In this document: one piece after another, positions 12,028-24,097 of the stretch
How the letters are laid out: each line of letters opens with the position of its first letter
How positions within the stretch are numbered: position 1 is the stretch's first letter
Source of the DNA: Lycium barbarum
Lineage: Eukaryota > Streptophyta > Magnoliopsida > Solanales > Solanaceae
Assembly: GCF_019175385.1 (NCBI RefSeq)
Contig: NC_083345.1
Location: 9,463,205-9,527,204 of the forward strand
Length of the DNA: 64,000 bases
Direction of reading: 5' to 3'
Program-made: the position numbers and the translations under genes
The notes under the pieces: model-generated
Told to the model about the DNA's origin: nothing
The model's input: only the letters and a program-made list of their open reading frames with translations
The model's database searches: none

Positions 12028-15000
12028 ATGCCGGACATTGAAAGGCTTGTGAATGATTTTGTTGCAAAGCTCAGTAAACGGTTAGTGCAGTGATAGAATT
12101 TATCCAAAAGAAGTAGTAGTTGTTTTATTTGATTGGATAATTAGGAAATCCTGTTTTCTTTTTTGATTGGTAGTAAGGTTGAAGGGTCACAAGCAACTTC
12201 GCGGCTAACAGCAGAGTTGCTTCGTTCGGTTGTTTCGTTGCAAAGACTGCCACCTACTAACTCAGCTGCAGTACTCATTGAGGCTGTAAGGGGTATAGGT
12301 GTTAAATTGGTTGCTGCCAACCCCGTTGGTAAGTATTTTATCTGCCAATACAAGAATGATGATCTCTTTGTAGAAATTTGATGTTCCAGAATAGAATTTA
12401 GTCTTATAAGTAGTTTTTGATTTAAACAATCCTAGTTGGTACTGGGGAATTTGGATGCTAGAGACGTTTTTAAGCGTATCTTTTTCCAAAAGAAGGACAA
12501 CTTTTTATCAATGATATATTGCTTTGTGTTTTGTTTGATTTGCTTCACTTGGGCCATTTCTTGGAAATTTGGTATGTGCCTGGTTAACTAGTTGTGTTAA
12601 CGTTGTTTAATAGTCATGAGAAGGACACGTTTGACCTATGGTTAAGCCTAAGTCATCAACTTCTGCTGCTGCATTTATTTGTTCCATTTCAGAACTCGAA
12701 TTGTGCTCTATACTTACCATGACATACTTTGTCGACCTAAATCTTGGAGGTACGATACTGCAGGAATAGGTAATGAATAAGCACTCGTGTAGTGTGCGAG
12801 AGCTAGTTTTAAGACTGGGAACTTGATTTTGTTGTTCCGATGTTCATATCAGAGCAGTCTTCTGCAAATTTGTATGCAGTATAGACATGACCGTTTTGTT
12901 CTTTTCACAAAATGTAGATGCAATCTCTCTCTCCCCCACCCTCCCTCCCTCTGTCTCTTTCTCCCTCCCTCCCTCTGGGAGGAAGGTGGGTCCATAGAAA
13001 TGTTGAATGAGGAAACGTAAACCTCTTTCAACAGCACGATTGAAAGGGAATGCTAGTTTCCCGATTGTGCGGTGCATTTTGGTAAAAGGTTCCACCGATT
13101 ACTCGTCTCCATTTATGTGGCAGAATTTGACTGTAAAAACCAAAAGAAGAATTTTGACACATAAGTTAATTATATGCAAAGCACTAACATTAACCTTACT
13201 ACCAACAATTATTGAGGCGGTGAGAATGACACATTTCCATTCATCCTTTTTTCTCCTCATGAAAGGTGAACTTTTAAGTCAAGTAGGTCTCAACAAATCA
13301 TGTCATTAAAGGGTAAATAGGAATGATAATTTTAAGCAATCTCTAAATACAAAACTGCAACAATCTTTTCCGGATAGACTTAAAAGAAAAGCGTGTCACA
13401 GAAAATGGGATGAGGGAGTACTAATTTCAGTGTAGATTTTCCACATTTCCATATGTGAAAAGCATTTTTAGGACTCCTATAATGAGATTAGAAGTGGTCC
13501 CCATCCTCTATTGGTATATCTACTGGAAGCTTCACTGTTATTCAAGCATATTAAGGCTTAGTTTCTTATGTTCATTGCATTTGTTCAAACTGGTTCTGCT
13601 ACTGCTGTATTAGCGACTGTTAGGAGTAGCATGGTTTCAACTTATACCTCCTGATATGCCTGTATGTTTGGGGTCTTTAATTTCTATAGCATCCCAGTTC
13701 TTCAATTAAATACCAGTGGCGTCACATTGTATTTCTGTGTATAGCTAAATCTCTTTTTATTATTCTCAAACTTTGGCCCTTCCGTGGACTGAAGTTTGAG
13801 ACAAAATTACCATTGCTCCAAAGTTCCCCTCCATGTGTATACACACACACACGCGCGCGCGTATATATTCATAATGTGTGTATATTATTGCATGCTTTCT
13901 TTATGAAAAAAGAACAGTTCTCACCCACCATTTGGATATTAGAGAGTTTTATCCTCTTAGATCAGATATACCTGATCCTTGTTTCAATGCAAGGATTGTC
14001 AACAATACTTTAAATTGAGAATTTATAGCGAATTAATGACCTTTAGAAGCACTCTAAATTACGTAATCATATTTGTTTATTCCAAGAATGATATATAACC
14101 AAAACCTTATTAAATTGCAGAGCTTGCTGTTGGAAATATTGTTAGGCGCGTTCTTCATATTATCCGGGAGGAGGATCTTTCTCTTTTGACCAGTAAAACG
14201 GGCGACTTAGATTTAACTGCAAGTGATGATGAACGAACCATAGACCACGATTGTGGCCCAACTCAGTCTGCTGCTGCTGCTGCAGCTAAAAGTGTTTTAC
14301 GGTCTCCTTCATTGCATGCACTTCTGGAGAATATGGATAAAGCTGTACCGAGTAACATATACACCTCCTCTTCAGGTGGAGATTCTGAAGAGAAAAGCAA
14401 AGGTGAACGCTCCTGTGAATTTGAAGCGATTTAACTGCAATCATTTTTTAGCTTCAGTACTGAATTATCTGTTGTTGTATGTTGCAGCTGATAAACTTGC
14501 CAGGACTCGGAAGTTAAAACATGATGTCATTGAGGCAATTAACATATTAATTGAAGATATTGATACTTGTCATGAACTGATCGCAGAACAGGCAGTTGAG
14601 CATATTCACCAAAAGTATTTACCTTCCGCACGTACTGGGAAATATGTTTGTATCGTTTTATGCACACTACATATTTCAAGTAACATTATAGCATGGTTTT
14701 TCAATCAAAATGTGATAGCTAATTCACAAATGCAATTTTTTCAGTGAAGTAATACTAACATTAGGTAGTTCAAGAACTGCCTTTGAATTCCTCTGTGCCG
14801 CAAAAGAGAAAAAACGGTCTTTTCGGGTGGTTGTTGCAGAGGGTGCACCAAGGTTTGTGGAGTATTCTGTAATTTCCAAGAAATAAATGAACCATGAATC
14901 TTGTTTTTCATATTAACCGTAAAATTTCCCCTCTTCATTCGTGCTTGATCAGGTACCAGGGGCATGCTCTTGCAAAAGAGCTGGTAGCAAGAGGTCTACA

Positions 15001-16750
15001 AACTACAGTTGTAACAGATTCTGCTATTTTTGCAATGATTTCTAGAGTAAATATGGTAACTTTCTGGATCGGCTATTTTATAAATCCGTGCTTGGGCTAC
15101 CTTTGGTCAGAATCCTAACCTTGTTGTGTAGGTTATAGTGGGAGTTCATGCAGTGATGGCCAATGGTGGTGTCATTGCACCTGTTGGAATGAACATGGTA
15201 GCACTTGCAGCTCAAAAGCATGCTGTTCCATTTGTCGTAGTTGCTGGCATTCACAAGGTATCCGAGCTTTACTTGTCTCCATGCGGGGGATGGGGGGGGG
15301 GGGGGGGGGGGGTCTTAACTATTGGTGGTTTCTATACATCTTGCTGACTATCATTCTCATAGCCTGTTTGGCCAAGTCATGACCATGAGAAGCCAAAAGT
15401 GTTTTTGAATTGAGGTGTTTGGCCAAGCTTTTTAGGAAAAAATATAAGTGTTTTTGAGTGGTACCAGAAGCGGTTTTTCAGAAGTTAAAAAAGTAGCTTT
15501 TCCGCAGAAGTATTTTTGGAACCTTGATGAAACACAAATTGGTGCTCCAATATTGGCAAAAGTGCTTTCAAAATTGATTAGCTAGCCTAACACAAACCGC
15601 TACTCACCAAAAGTACTTTTTTGAAAAGCACTTTTCAAAATAAGTAGATTTTGAAAGCTTGGCGAAACAGGCTATCAAACTAGAAGGCATCTGATAACAT
15701 GAGAGACCTCAGATTTTTAAGGTTCACTAAATGATGTCAAGAACCTTGACATGGTATATAATATTGATATTAGGCTTTGCAGATCCTTGAATTTCTTCCA
15801 TGACTTTATCCATTTGAGTGGATTTCACCATAAAGTTATCCTTTTATATTTGCCGCTTAATGCAGCAAAAACTTTTTCTACTTTTCACTGTACTTTTCAT
15901 TAGCTAATCTGTTTAACTGTTTTGTTTCTGTTACAGTTGTGCCCTTCATATCCACACAATCCAGAGGTTTGTCTGAATGACATGCGATCCCCTGCTGAAC
16001 TTCTCGAATTCGGGCAGTTTTCAAACTGCATGGAGTTTGGAATGGATAGTGGGGCTCCTCTTCAAGTTGTTAATCCTGGTTTTGATTATGTGGCACCTGA
16101 GCTTGTCAGCCTTCTCATCACCGACATGTAAGGATGCTTTACCATTTTCTAATATTTATTTGGCTTTGCAACAGCGATGCCTCAGTCCCAAACTAATTTT
16201 GGCCTGCACAAAAATACTTAGCCTCGATGATACAGTTCTACATTGTATCCCATACTAAAATATGGGAATCTTCTACTTTGTTGTTTTTAGTAGAGTTTAA
16301 ATAATTAGTTGATGTAGCATTAAGTATAAAGTTCAATTTACTATTCAAAATAAAAAAGACCATTGCATTTGAAACTCCACCATAATTTATGGTACATCAA
16401 AAAATCTACTTCTCAAAAAAAAAATTGATTCAAGGTTTTACATGGAAAATTTTGGTGTATTTGGACTTGGATGGGCTTAACGGAGCAACATGGTCGGTGA
16501 GGATTCATGTAACTGGCCACACCTTGGTTGGGATCGGGGCGTAGTGGTTGTTGTGGTTAAGGGGGAGTGTAAAGGTGAATTCGTAATGTATTATTTTGCT
16601 ACGTTAGGGATTAGTTAGCTGTTTTATGATAATAATACTCCTTGCATCTTTCTGATTTACAGTGGAGGGCATAACCCGTCATATATGTATCGTCTCATTT
16701 CGGACTACTACTCAGCTGATGATTTTGATTTGCAAGGGAGGATAAAATAA
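12028..16750 (+). CDS. Translation initiation factor eIF2B subunit beta, nine coding exons
   Basis: Exons: 12028-12080, 12174-12328, 14121-14402, 14488-14614, 14745-14852, 14953-15055, 15132-15257, 15937-16127, 16663-16750. They join with GT-AG introns in one frame of 1233 bases (410 aa). The protein starts MPDIERLVNDFVAKLSKR and has the N-terminal helical part (about 1-110), a variable acidic linker (about 110-165) and the C-terminal Rossmann-like domain of the eIF2B alpha/beta/delta family (NEVILTLGSSRTAFEFL, VVVAEGAPRYQGH, GGVIAPVGMNMVALAAQ), ending near TDIGGHNPSYMYRLISDYY. Length fits plant homologues, about 400 aa. eIF2B is the nucleotide exchange factor that recycles cytosolic eIF2-GDP; beta belongs to its regulatory core. 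A leader intron is likely at 11636-11970. A 3' UTR intron is possible (donor near 16757, acceptor near 17622). Introns hold a MITE, a SINE and homopolymer tracts. Confidence 0.97.
15285..15312. repeat. Poly-G tract in eIF2B-beta intron 7
   Basis: Run of more than 20 G with one interrupting T, on the coding strand 28 bases after the intron donor at 15258. The transcript could form G-quadruplex structure. Homopolymer length is also sequencing-error prone. Confidence 0.9.
15359..15674. mobile_element. MITE in eIF2B-beta intron 7
   Basis: The left end is ATAGCCTGTTTGGCCAAG. The right end is CTTGGCGAAACAGGCTAT, a near-perfect inverted match. The interior is short and non-coding (AAAAGTGCTTTT-rich). 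No convincing target duplication beyond TCA. Confidence 0.75.
16476..16556 (+). mobile_element. SINE fragment in eIF2B-beta intron 8
   Basis: Carries the phrase GGTCGGTGAGGATTCATGTA and ends near GTAGTGGTTGTTGTGG, a diverged relative of the repeats at 19126-19305. Confidence 0.55.
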
Positions 16751-16810
16751 ATGAAGGTGATTCTTTCTTTAAATTGTGGCTAGGACTTCCCAACAATCTT
16801 CCTGATTCTC

Positions 16811-16870
16811 AACCCCCTCCCCCCCCCCCAACCCCCAACCCCATCCCCTCCCCCCACCCCCCCACGCCCC
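16811..16870. repeat. Poly-C-rich tract after the eIF2B-beta stop
   Basis: C runs broken by single A, T and G bases, followed by an A run. Low-complexity sequence in the proposed 3' UTR intron; no coding value. Confidence 0.9.
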
Positions 16871-18424
16871 CCAAAAAAAAAAGACCCCTCTTCTAAAAGG
16901 AGGCTGGGGAACGGGGATAGGACATAGTAATATTTTGTTTGCAATTTATATCTAGGTGAACAGAACATCATGTTAATTTTTGGGAAAGAATATTGACTGC
17001 TTCAATTAAAAAAAGAAGCTACTTTGCATGTTGATGCTTGTAAGATTAAATGGAAAATAAGTGCATGACATGTATTATTCTTTTCACATGACTTTTATCA
17101 TTTAAGAATTCTTTTCCTGATTAAAATAAATAAATAAAGTATGGTTAATTGGCTATCTTTAGTACATAATGTTAAATAAAAAATATAACAAAATAAAAAC
17201 TTATTCACTTACCTTTACATTTTACATTTCGTGTTAACTATAATGCCATCAAATTTGTTCCTTAGAATGTGAATGGTAAAACTACAAATGGAAAGTAAAA
17301 CGCGCCCCAGAATCTATAGCATAGCAAGAACAATAAACAAGGAAAGAAAAGCAAAGCAAATTTTATCTCAATGTCTGACGTACTGTTCTTCCTAGCGTTG
17401 AATTAACTTGTTTTGGTGCTTATATAAGCTGCGAGTAAGTTTTTTTTTTTTTTTCACCCTAAAATGAAACTGTGTTGGCAATTACTATTTATCTTGTTCT
17501 ATTAGACTCTTACTATGACCATACAAAATTTGTGTGATTGTTGCTTAATGAGTTTTATATATATGCAGAATGCTGTATCTTGAAGCTGCTTACTGAATTT
17601 AACCAATACTTGCTGATTTCAGATATCTTTTGGAAGGCTGTAGTCGACTGATGCAGGGCAGGTGGCAACCAAAAAATCAAATGGAAATTGTTAAAAGCTT
17701 TTGCTATGTCTTTGTTATTTACTTTGAAGGATAGCTCTAAATGAGTATTTTAGCCCAAACACTTTCTGACCATACTGTACTTTGTTCAGACCAAGTTTTG
17801 ACTTGTTTAATGTAATGACCCGAAGGTGGTAATATTATGTTGTTACGTTCTTGATATCAATCCTTGTATGCATTTGTCTCTTGAATGTAAAAGGTTAAAC
17901 GAGTATCCCACACCCAATGGTCTTTCCTGAAACACCCCGGTAACTAAGATAAATGTCGAAAAAACACTCTTTAAATAACTTCAACGCTCCCAAAGAGAAC
18001 AGAGCCATCATTATCGGGAGGTTAAAGAGCATCTAATGCAAAAAGGATATTTCATTCCCTTGTTTTGTCGTGCAAAATCACCCTTCACAAGCACCCCTAG
18101 CTCAGGGGGACCAAAATATGCCTCAAGTTTTTCACCCTTAGTCCGTGACTAAGGAAAGTGGGGATTATGGGATTATCTGAACTTCAGAAGCAGTGTCTCT
18201 TCCATAGGGCTTATCAGTTAATAACCTGCATTTCCGGGCTAAATCACTTTTCTTAAAGATATAAGAATATCATTGATATTCATGGAAAGTAGTGGATCAA
18301 GATTTTCTTGGAAAGTACTATCATAAAAGCATATAACTATGAATCAACAAGCAATGAAAACAATATTAAGTACGATTTTTGAGTCCATCAAAATTAGTAC
18401 GCAAACAAAATATGCTTCCAGGTT

Positions 18425-21400
18425 CTACTTCTTGCTGAGATCAATTCCAGCCTTCTTGGCTACAGCATCAAGTCCATTTTTCTCAATGGTCTTTATGGCC
18501 TTTGTTGACAACCTCAGTTTCACATAGCGCTTGCCCGCCTCCCACCAAATTCTCTTGTATTGAAGGTTTACGAATTGCAACTTCTTCGTTTTGTGGTTTG
18601 AATGAGAGACCTTGTTTGCTCTGTTGGACTTCTTGCCAGTGAAGGGGCAAATTCTACCTGAAAAACAGAATGTACTCCCTTAAAATTCTATACAGTACGT
18701 ATCACAAGAAGGCACCAAGATATTTGAACACACTACAAGAATGCACCAAAGGGAAAAAGGAAAAGACCGTGATGATGCAAGGGAAAGGATGCTTCAATGG
18801 GAATATTTGATTACTCTCCCTAAAATCTTAATTTACCTATTAGCTCAAAGGCTCTAAGTAGTTTTAGGTTAAAAAAAGAAAAAGAAATCAGAATGCAGTT
18901 TGACAACGATTGCAGCAACTTAGAAAGGGAGTCAAAGTGCCTCTATGGCTCTCACAATGTTCTTTTGATCAGTAAGCAAAAGTTCCATTCATAATCCAAC
19001 AGGCAAACACTAAGTGCTGGACTTTACAGAAAGAAGTCAACCCTCTACAGGTTGTCATATAATGAGTATAAATTAACCAAGCGGTTCTCATCATATACAA
19101 AATGTTAATTTACTCTAGAAGGCTAACATGGTCCGTGAGGATTCATATAGCCGACCCCAATTTGTTTGGTACTGAGGCATAGTTGTTACTCCATAAAGCT
19201 AACACACTAAACAACAACAACTACACTTCAGTCCCAAGCAAGTTGGGATCGGCTATATGAATCCTCACTGACCATGTTACTTCATTTAACTCATCTCAGG
19301 CCAATACCAGCTAACACACTAAGACATCTTTAAAGAATGTATGACTGTAGATTATCCTTTCAAATCTACGGCTCTCACAACATACTTTACAAGGCTCTCA
19401 TTTCACTATCGCTAAGAATAAAGATACAAGTGGACAAAGGATGTTAACAAGTACTGCACACTGCAGAAGGTGGATTTAGCGGTTAAATAGTTACCATCTT
19501 CTTGACGGCCAAAAACCTATCTGTAACTTTGGACCTCAGTAAGTAGCAGTAGTGTGTTCCGCTATTAGACTGCAAGTTTTACGAAATGGCAAGCTGCAGA
19601 ACAGGAAAACTTGCCAAAAATAAGATCCTGCTTATTATCAGGAGAGGTTGAAAAGCAAGAAAATAGAAACTGCCTCTAATCCCTCAACATTTATCGACAC
19701 ATGAAGCTCCGCCTTTAGGCTGCATAGAATTAATGAGACCTAAAAGGCCTCAAGTATAACATCTTAACATCAGTATATTATCTCTTTTCTAGCTTAGACT
19801 AAAAGTTGTTAGCACAGAAATGCAAACTTTATTAACCAAGAAATACATCTTTGGAGCATATGCATACTGTCTTTGAGATCACTTGGATACAACTTATTTG
19901 TTGTTTCACATGAACTGGGACTTTGGGATTTAAATCCTCCAGCTACCTTATAAACATATAGTTCCAAGTCCATCAAATAGGTATTTTCCATGACATCCAA
20001 GAAGTTCAAAAAAGAGAGGTAGTCCTGTAATGTAAGAACCAATAAATTCTCTATGCAATTCGATTGTCTATTTTTTTTTTTCTTTTTTTTTTTCTGGGAT
20101 AATGGATTGTTTATTCTTTTTTCAAGGTTGTCTGCTCAGAAATCATTAATTAGTTTATGGAGGGAAAATGAAAGAGAAGCAAAACTTCTAGGATCCATAT
20201 ACACATTATTTAAATGAAAATCTTTAGCAGATTGTCTTCCTGTATGATCCTACTAGAGATGCATTCCAGTTCAAACAGCTATCAACATACAAGTGAGCAT
20301 TGTTTTAATCTCTGCTTAGTGCTTTCTACTACATGTTGGACCATCAAAACTGGTAAGCTATTTTGATTCTGTAATAATGAAGCCATGCTATTGATACCAT
20401 CAATGTACAACTTTTATGCTTCAAAATACACTACAACCTATTCCTAGGACAATCTGTTATGTCTTAAAATTTCTTTCTCTCTAGGTCTGAGAAAAAAGAA
20501 TCGAGGAGGAAAAAAAAACAGAGATGATCGATCATATGAAGAGAACTTGGCGCGGACTACCAAATATACATCATATCCATCAGTCTTGTTCACATTAATG
20601 CAGTAAGTGCAGGAAATCACAGAAATCAGTTTTTTTTATAAGGATCACAAATGCAAGTTGAGTTTCAAACCCCCATGTTGGAAACCAGTTTAATGTAGTC
20701 CATTGAACTCTTACCACTTCTTTAATTTTGCACTCGCTGAGGTTGTCCTATCCTTATTTTCTTGTGACCATAGACATACTTTTAGACCCATCCAATGACA
20801 CCCTTTAATCTCTCCTCTCGGAGTAGGACTGTAAGAGTACACTAGAGGTTGTGTGATAGACTGTAATATGGGTTTAATTAACACATGGATACTGACGTAT
20901 AAGAAATAATATGTGAATTATACTCAAGTGTTTAGCTTATCTTACCACGGCATTTAAGAAAAATAATATAACAAATTCGCAACTGAATTAACTTTTTCCA
21001 ACCTTAGCTGTGGCTTTGACACCTATACCACTCTTAACTGGTTACTGAATAATCTAATATGATGTGTTGTTAACACAAAAGAAATAGCATCTGAAATCTG
21101 AACACCGGACTACTAAATTGGGGCTCAGATACAATTCACTCCATCAACAGAACCTCACAATTCAGACAAACAAACAAAACAACAAACACTTTCTATACAC
21201 AGCATTAGACCAAAAAAGAAACACAGCAAAAAAGAAAAACAAGAAAGAACACAACAAAGGGGTAGAGAAATTATGAGCAACAGTTTGAAGGGTGGTCTTA
21301 AAAGGAACAGAAAGTGGAGCAGGACAACTCAAATGGGTGCTTGAAATCTTGAGACCACTCAATTGGGACGTCACAACACTCAACTCTGAGCTTAGTTTCA

Positions 21401-22188
21401 ACTTGGGTAATGCCCTTTCGGTCACTGAAAATGTCCTGTGACTACCCACCACTGGTCCTCTGACGCTTATACCTGCCGTGATTGTTGCCATTTTTTTTTT
21501 CCAATTACTAATTCCACCACGGATATCTACTACCTCCCACCAACATAGATTCTCATATACAATTCACTTAGGGGTTGTTTGGTTGCCGGTTAGGAAGTGA
21601 ATTATCCTATGTTTGGTAGCATTTTAGTTGCTATGTATAAAATTCAGCACAATAAGTACGATGTTTGATTACCAGTTAACAATCCCGTATAACTTTTACA
21701 TGTATAAGTCATAAGAGATTCTATGTATTATTTAATTATTTGATGCAGAGTATACGATGGAATAACTAATACAGGAATAACTCAACTCTGCGTAACTAAT
21801 TCCTGCATTACTAATACCTACATAACTCTAACCAACAACCAAACAACCCCTTACTTAGCAAAACCCCACAATTCAAACAACACACACTTTCCATACACAT
21901 CACTAGACCAAAAAGAAACATATAAACAAAGAAAAACAGAAAGAACACAACAAAAGGGGTAGAGAAATTACGTGCAACAGGTTGAAGGGTGGTCTTGAAA
22001 GGAACAGAAAGTGGAGCTGAAGAACTCAAATGGGTGCTTGAAATCTTGATTCCACTCAATTGGGAAGTTACAAAACTCAACTCTGAGCTTAGTTTCAACT
22101 TTGGTAATGCCCCTTTGTTCACTGAAAATGTCCTGTGACTACTCACAACTGGTCCTCTAAGGCTTATACCTGCAGTTATTGTTGCCAT
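18425..22188 (-). CDS. RPL28: Plastid large-subunit ribosomal protein bL28, two exons
   Basis: Exon 1 is 22188-21972 and exon 2 is 18657-18425. Donor GTAATT and acceptor TTTTTCAG give a 450-base frame (149 aa). Exon 1 encodes a Ser/Thr-rich transit peptide starting [19 protein letters not shown], then [13 protein letters not shown]. Exon 2 encodes the conserved ribosomal domain: [38 protein letters not shown], then KAGIDLSKK. bL28 is a bacterial-type 50S protein needed for plastid ribosome assembly. The intron (18658-21971, 3.3 kb) is long for this family. It contains a second, donor-mutated copy of exon 1 (21491-21275), a TTA-flanked MITE and an inverted SINE pair. A further MITE lies about 140 bases upstream of the ATG. 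The gene is convergent with eIF2B beta; their 3' regions share 17.9-18.4 kb. Confidence 0.95.
19126..19305. mobile_element. Inverted pair of SINE-like repeats in the RPL28 intron
   Basis: The left copy (about 19126-19196, +) reads GGTCCGTGAGGATTCATATA then GGCATAGTTGTT. The right copy (about 19205-19305, -) reads AACAACAACTACACTTCAGT, then CAAGTTGGGATCGGCTATAT and GAATCCTCACTGACCATGTT. The copies are inverted with a spacer of about ten bases. Confidence 0.7.
21275..21491 (-). pseudogene. Duplicated RPL28 exon 1 with destroyed splice donor
   Basis: This 217-base stretch is a diverged copy of RPL28 exon 1. It has the same length, the same MATITAGIS start, no stop, and an open 72-codon frame ending LQTVA. 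At the exon end the working copy reads GCAC|GTAATT (21972/21971), while this copy reads GCTC|ATAATT (21275/21274), so the G of the GT donor is A. Similarity continues into the flanking intron to about 21140 and slightly upstream of the ATG, showing a tandem genomic duplication rather than a retrocopy. Without a donor at the right place it cannot join exon 2 in the normal way. It could be skipped as intron or be used with a cryptic donor. I infer a pseudo-exon. Confidence 0.85.
21571..21850. mobile_element. PIF/Harbinger-type MITE between the two RPL28 exon-1 copies
   Basis: 280 bases with terminal inverted repeats GGGGTTGTTTGGTTG and CAACCAAACAACCCC, flanked on both sides by TTA (21568-21570 and 21851-21853). 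TTA/TAA duplications fit the PIF/Harbinger (Tourist) class. It separates the duplicated exon from the working exon. Confidence 0.88.
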
Positions 22189-22329
22189 TTTTGTTCCAGT
22201 TCGTTAAAGCAACAATCTTTTTTTTCTTTCAAGAATGTTTGTTTTGATGTTTTTTAAAGCAAGTAGTGAAGAGTGGATAACGAAATGGATGTGGGTATGG
22301 TTTTGTTTGTTGGCCTTTTATTTTCGCCT

Positions 22330-22698
22330 CTGGAAAAGGGCCAAATATACCCCCCTATACTATTGAAAATAGCTTAAACATACCCTTCATTATACTTTCG
22401 GTTCAAATATATTCCCCCGTTATATTATCCTTTCTCCAAACATACCCCTTCCGTTATACTTTCCGTCTAAATATACACCTCCCATTATAATTGACATAAA
22501 TTTGCCCTTAATTATGACGGAGGAACATGTGTTAAGCTCAAATTAAAATGACTCATCCTCAATTTTAAATTCCCGATTGCCTTTAAAAACCCACCCGTTT
22601 ATATAATGGGTATAACGGGATATATTTAAACCGAAAATAGAACAAGGGGTATATTTAAACTATTTTCAATAGTACAGGGGTATATTGGCTCTTCATCA
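22330..22698. mobile_element. MITE in the RPL28 promoter region
   Basis: Inverted ends (CTGGAAAAGGGCCAAATATA against TATATTGGCTCTTCATCA) and inner inverted blocks (ACTATTGAAAATAG). It is flanked by the 8-base direct repeat TTTCGCCT at 22322-22329 and 22699-22706. The size of the duplication suggests hAT or Mutator type. It begins 142 bases upstream of the RPL28 start codon. Confidence 0.8.
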
Positions 22699-22706
22699 TT
22701 TCGCCT

Positions 22707-24097
22707 ATGGTGAAATTGAGAGTTTATTACCTGAACCGCGGGTGCAAAGGGATTTTTATTGTGCATCGCTAATTTACTAGGAATCCTTTATCTCTTCTTT
22801 CATTTTTTTTTTTACATCACTCTATTTCTAATTTGTTTGGCACTTTAATACATTTATTTTGCTATAATTTTTAAATATATCTAAATAACTTTTCACCTAT
22901 AAATATTAAACTATATATAATGTATCTAACTTCTAAATTTATTGATTTTATTTCAAAAAATCAGAAATCATACCCCTCTTTTGGAACTGAGTATATGTCT
23001 TTAAATTGGTATTCTGAAATTGTTTTTCAAATCACCACAAAAAGGTATTTGATTTAGGATAAAATATACCAATCAATAAAATGTTACTCCTCAAGTCATA
23101 AATATTGTTATTTTATACCTCCTGATGTGTCAACTGGAGTAAATTTGATCGTAACTTACTAAAAGATAGTTGAATAGTAATGTAAAATTGTTGGTGAGTA
23201 ATAACAAAAAAATTGTTATACAATGAATAATAACGTGGATGTTGTTACATCGGAAAATTGCAGAGCCACTAGGCACAGAAGCGGGTAACTCATATGAGTT
23301 TTTTATTTTGTTGGGTCGAATTTAAATGGAGCGCGTTTAAAAATGAAAGCGGGTTATATTGGAGATTTCCGTTAAGACGGATATATATGAAAACTTTAAT
23401 GACGTGAGGGTATTTTTGACCCAAATTTGTAATGACGGATATTTCACCCTTTTCCCAAAGTATTTCACATTTTATCACAAAATAATATATAACCTTCTAA
23501 CACAAAAGTTTGATTTCCAATATGAAACTCCACATAAATTTGCACTAGCTACAATGGAGATTATTATTATTTATATTAATAAAGCAGAGTTTAATACTGA
23601 AAAACCAAACGCTCTATCAGCTATACGAGATTATATTAGTAATGCAAACATCATCAAGTACAGAGTCGGTAGCCGCGAAGGCTAGCCCCTACTTCACAAG
23701 GCATACACTTCCAAGAATTCAAGGAGACAAAGGATTGTGCTCTTCTATTCAAAATAGTGGGTAACATACTAACATGTTGCAACCATAAAAATAAAGCTGC
23801 AACTTTAATGACAAATTTAACATATTACAATGGCTCATTTCTTGGACAAAAGTATACTCCCATTCTACATGTGGGAGAAAAACATGTATTCCGCTCCAAG
23901 TCTGGTACAAGGAAAATTTGCTACAACTCTCGCACTAGCAAAAGGTTAACTAAGGCATATGGTAAAAAAAATTCTGAACAAAACATTCAGTTAAGCCTCC
24001 GATGGCTATGTGAATAGCATCGAGAAATCCTATGTTAACATCATTCAAGTTTGGGCAGATCTGCAGGAAATAAGGGCATTGAATTGGCCAAAATAAT
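22707..24097. other. Intergenic region and U2AF-like 3' UTR
   Basis: AT-rich DNA with no gene recognised. The U2AF-like stop codon is at 24098-24100 on the minus strand, so its 3' UTR should occupy roughly 23.7-24.1 kb. Short open frames at 23359-23685 and 23757-24017 have no recognisable features. Confidence 0.6.

Noticed and set aside
12900..12985. Pyrimidine-rich CTCCCTCC tract as a gene regulatory element
   Set aside because: It lies in eIF2B-beta intron 2 and is low complexity; no supporting signal.
13840..13870. (AC)n(GC)n alternating tract as a functional Z-DNA site
   Set aside because: A short intronic dinucleotide repeat; function cannot be supported.
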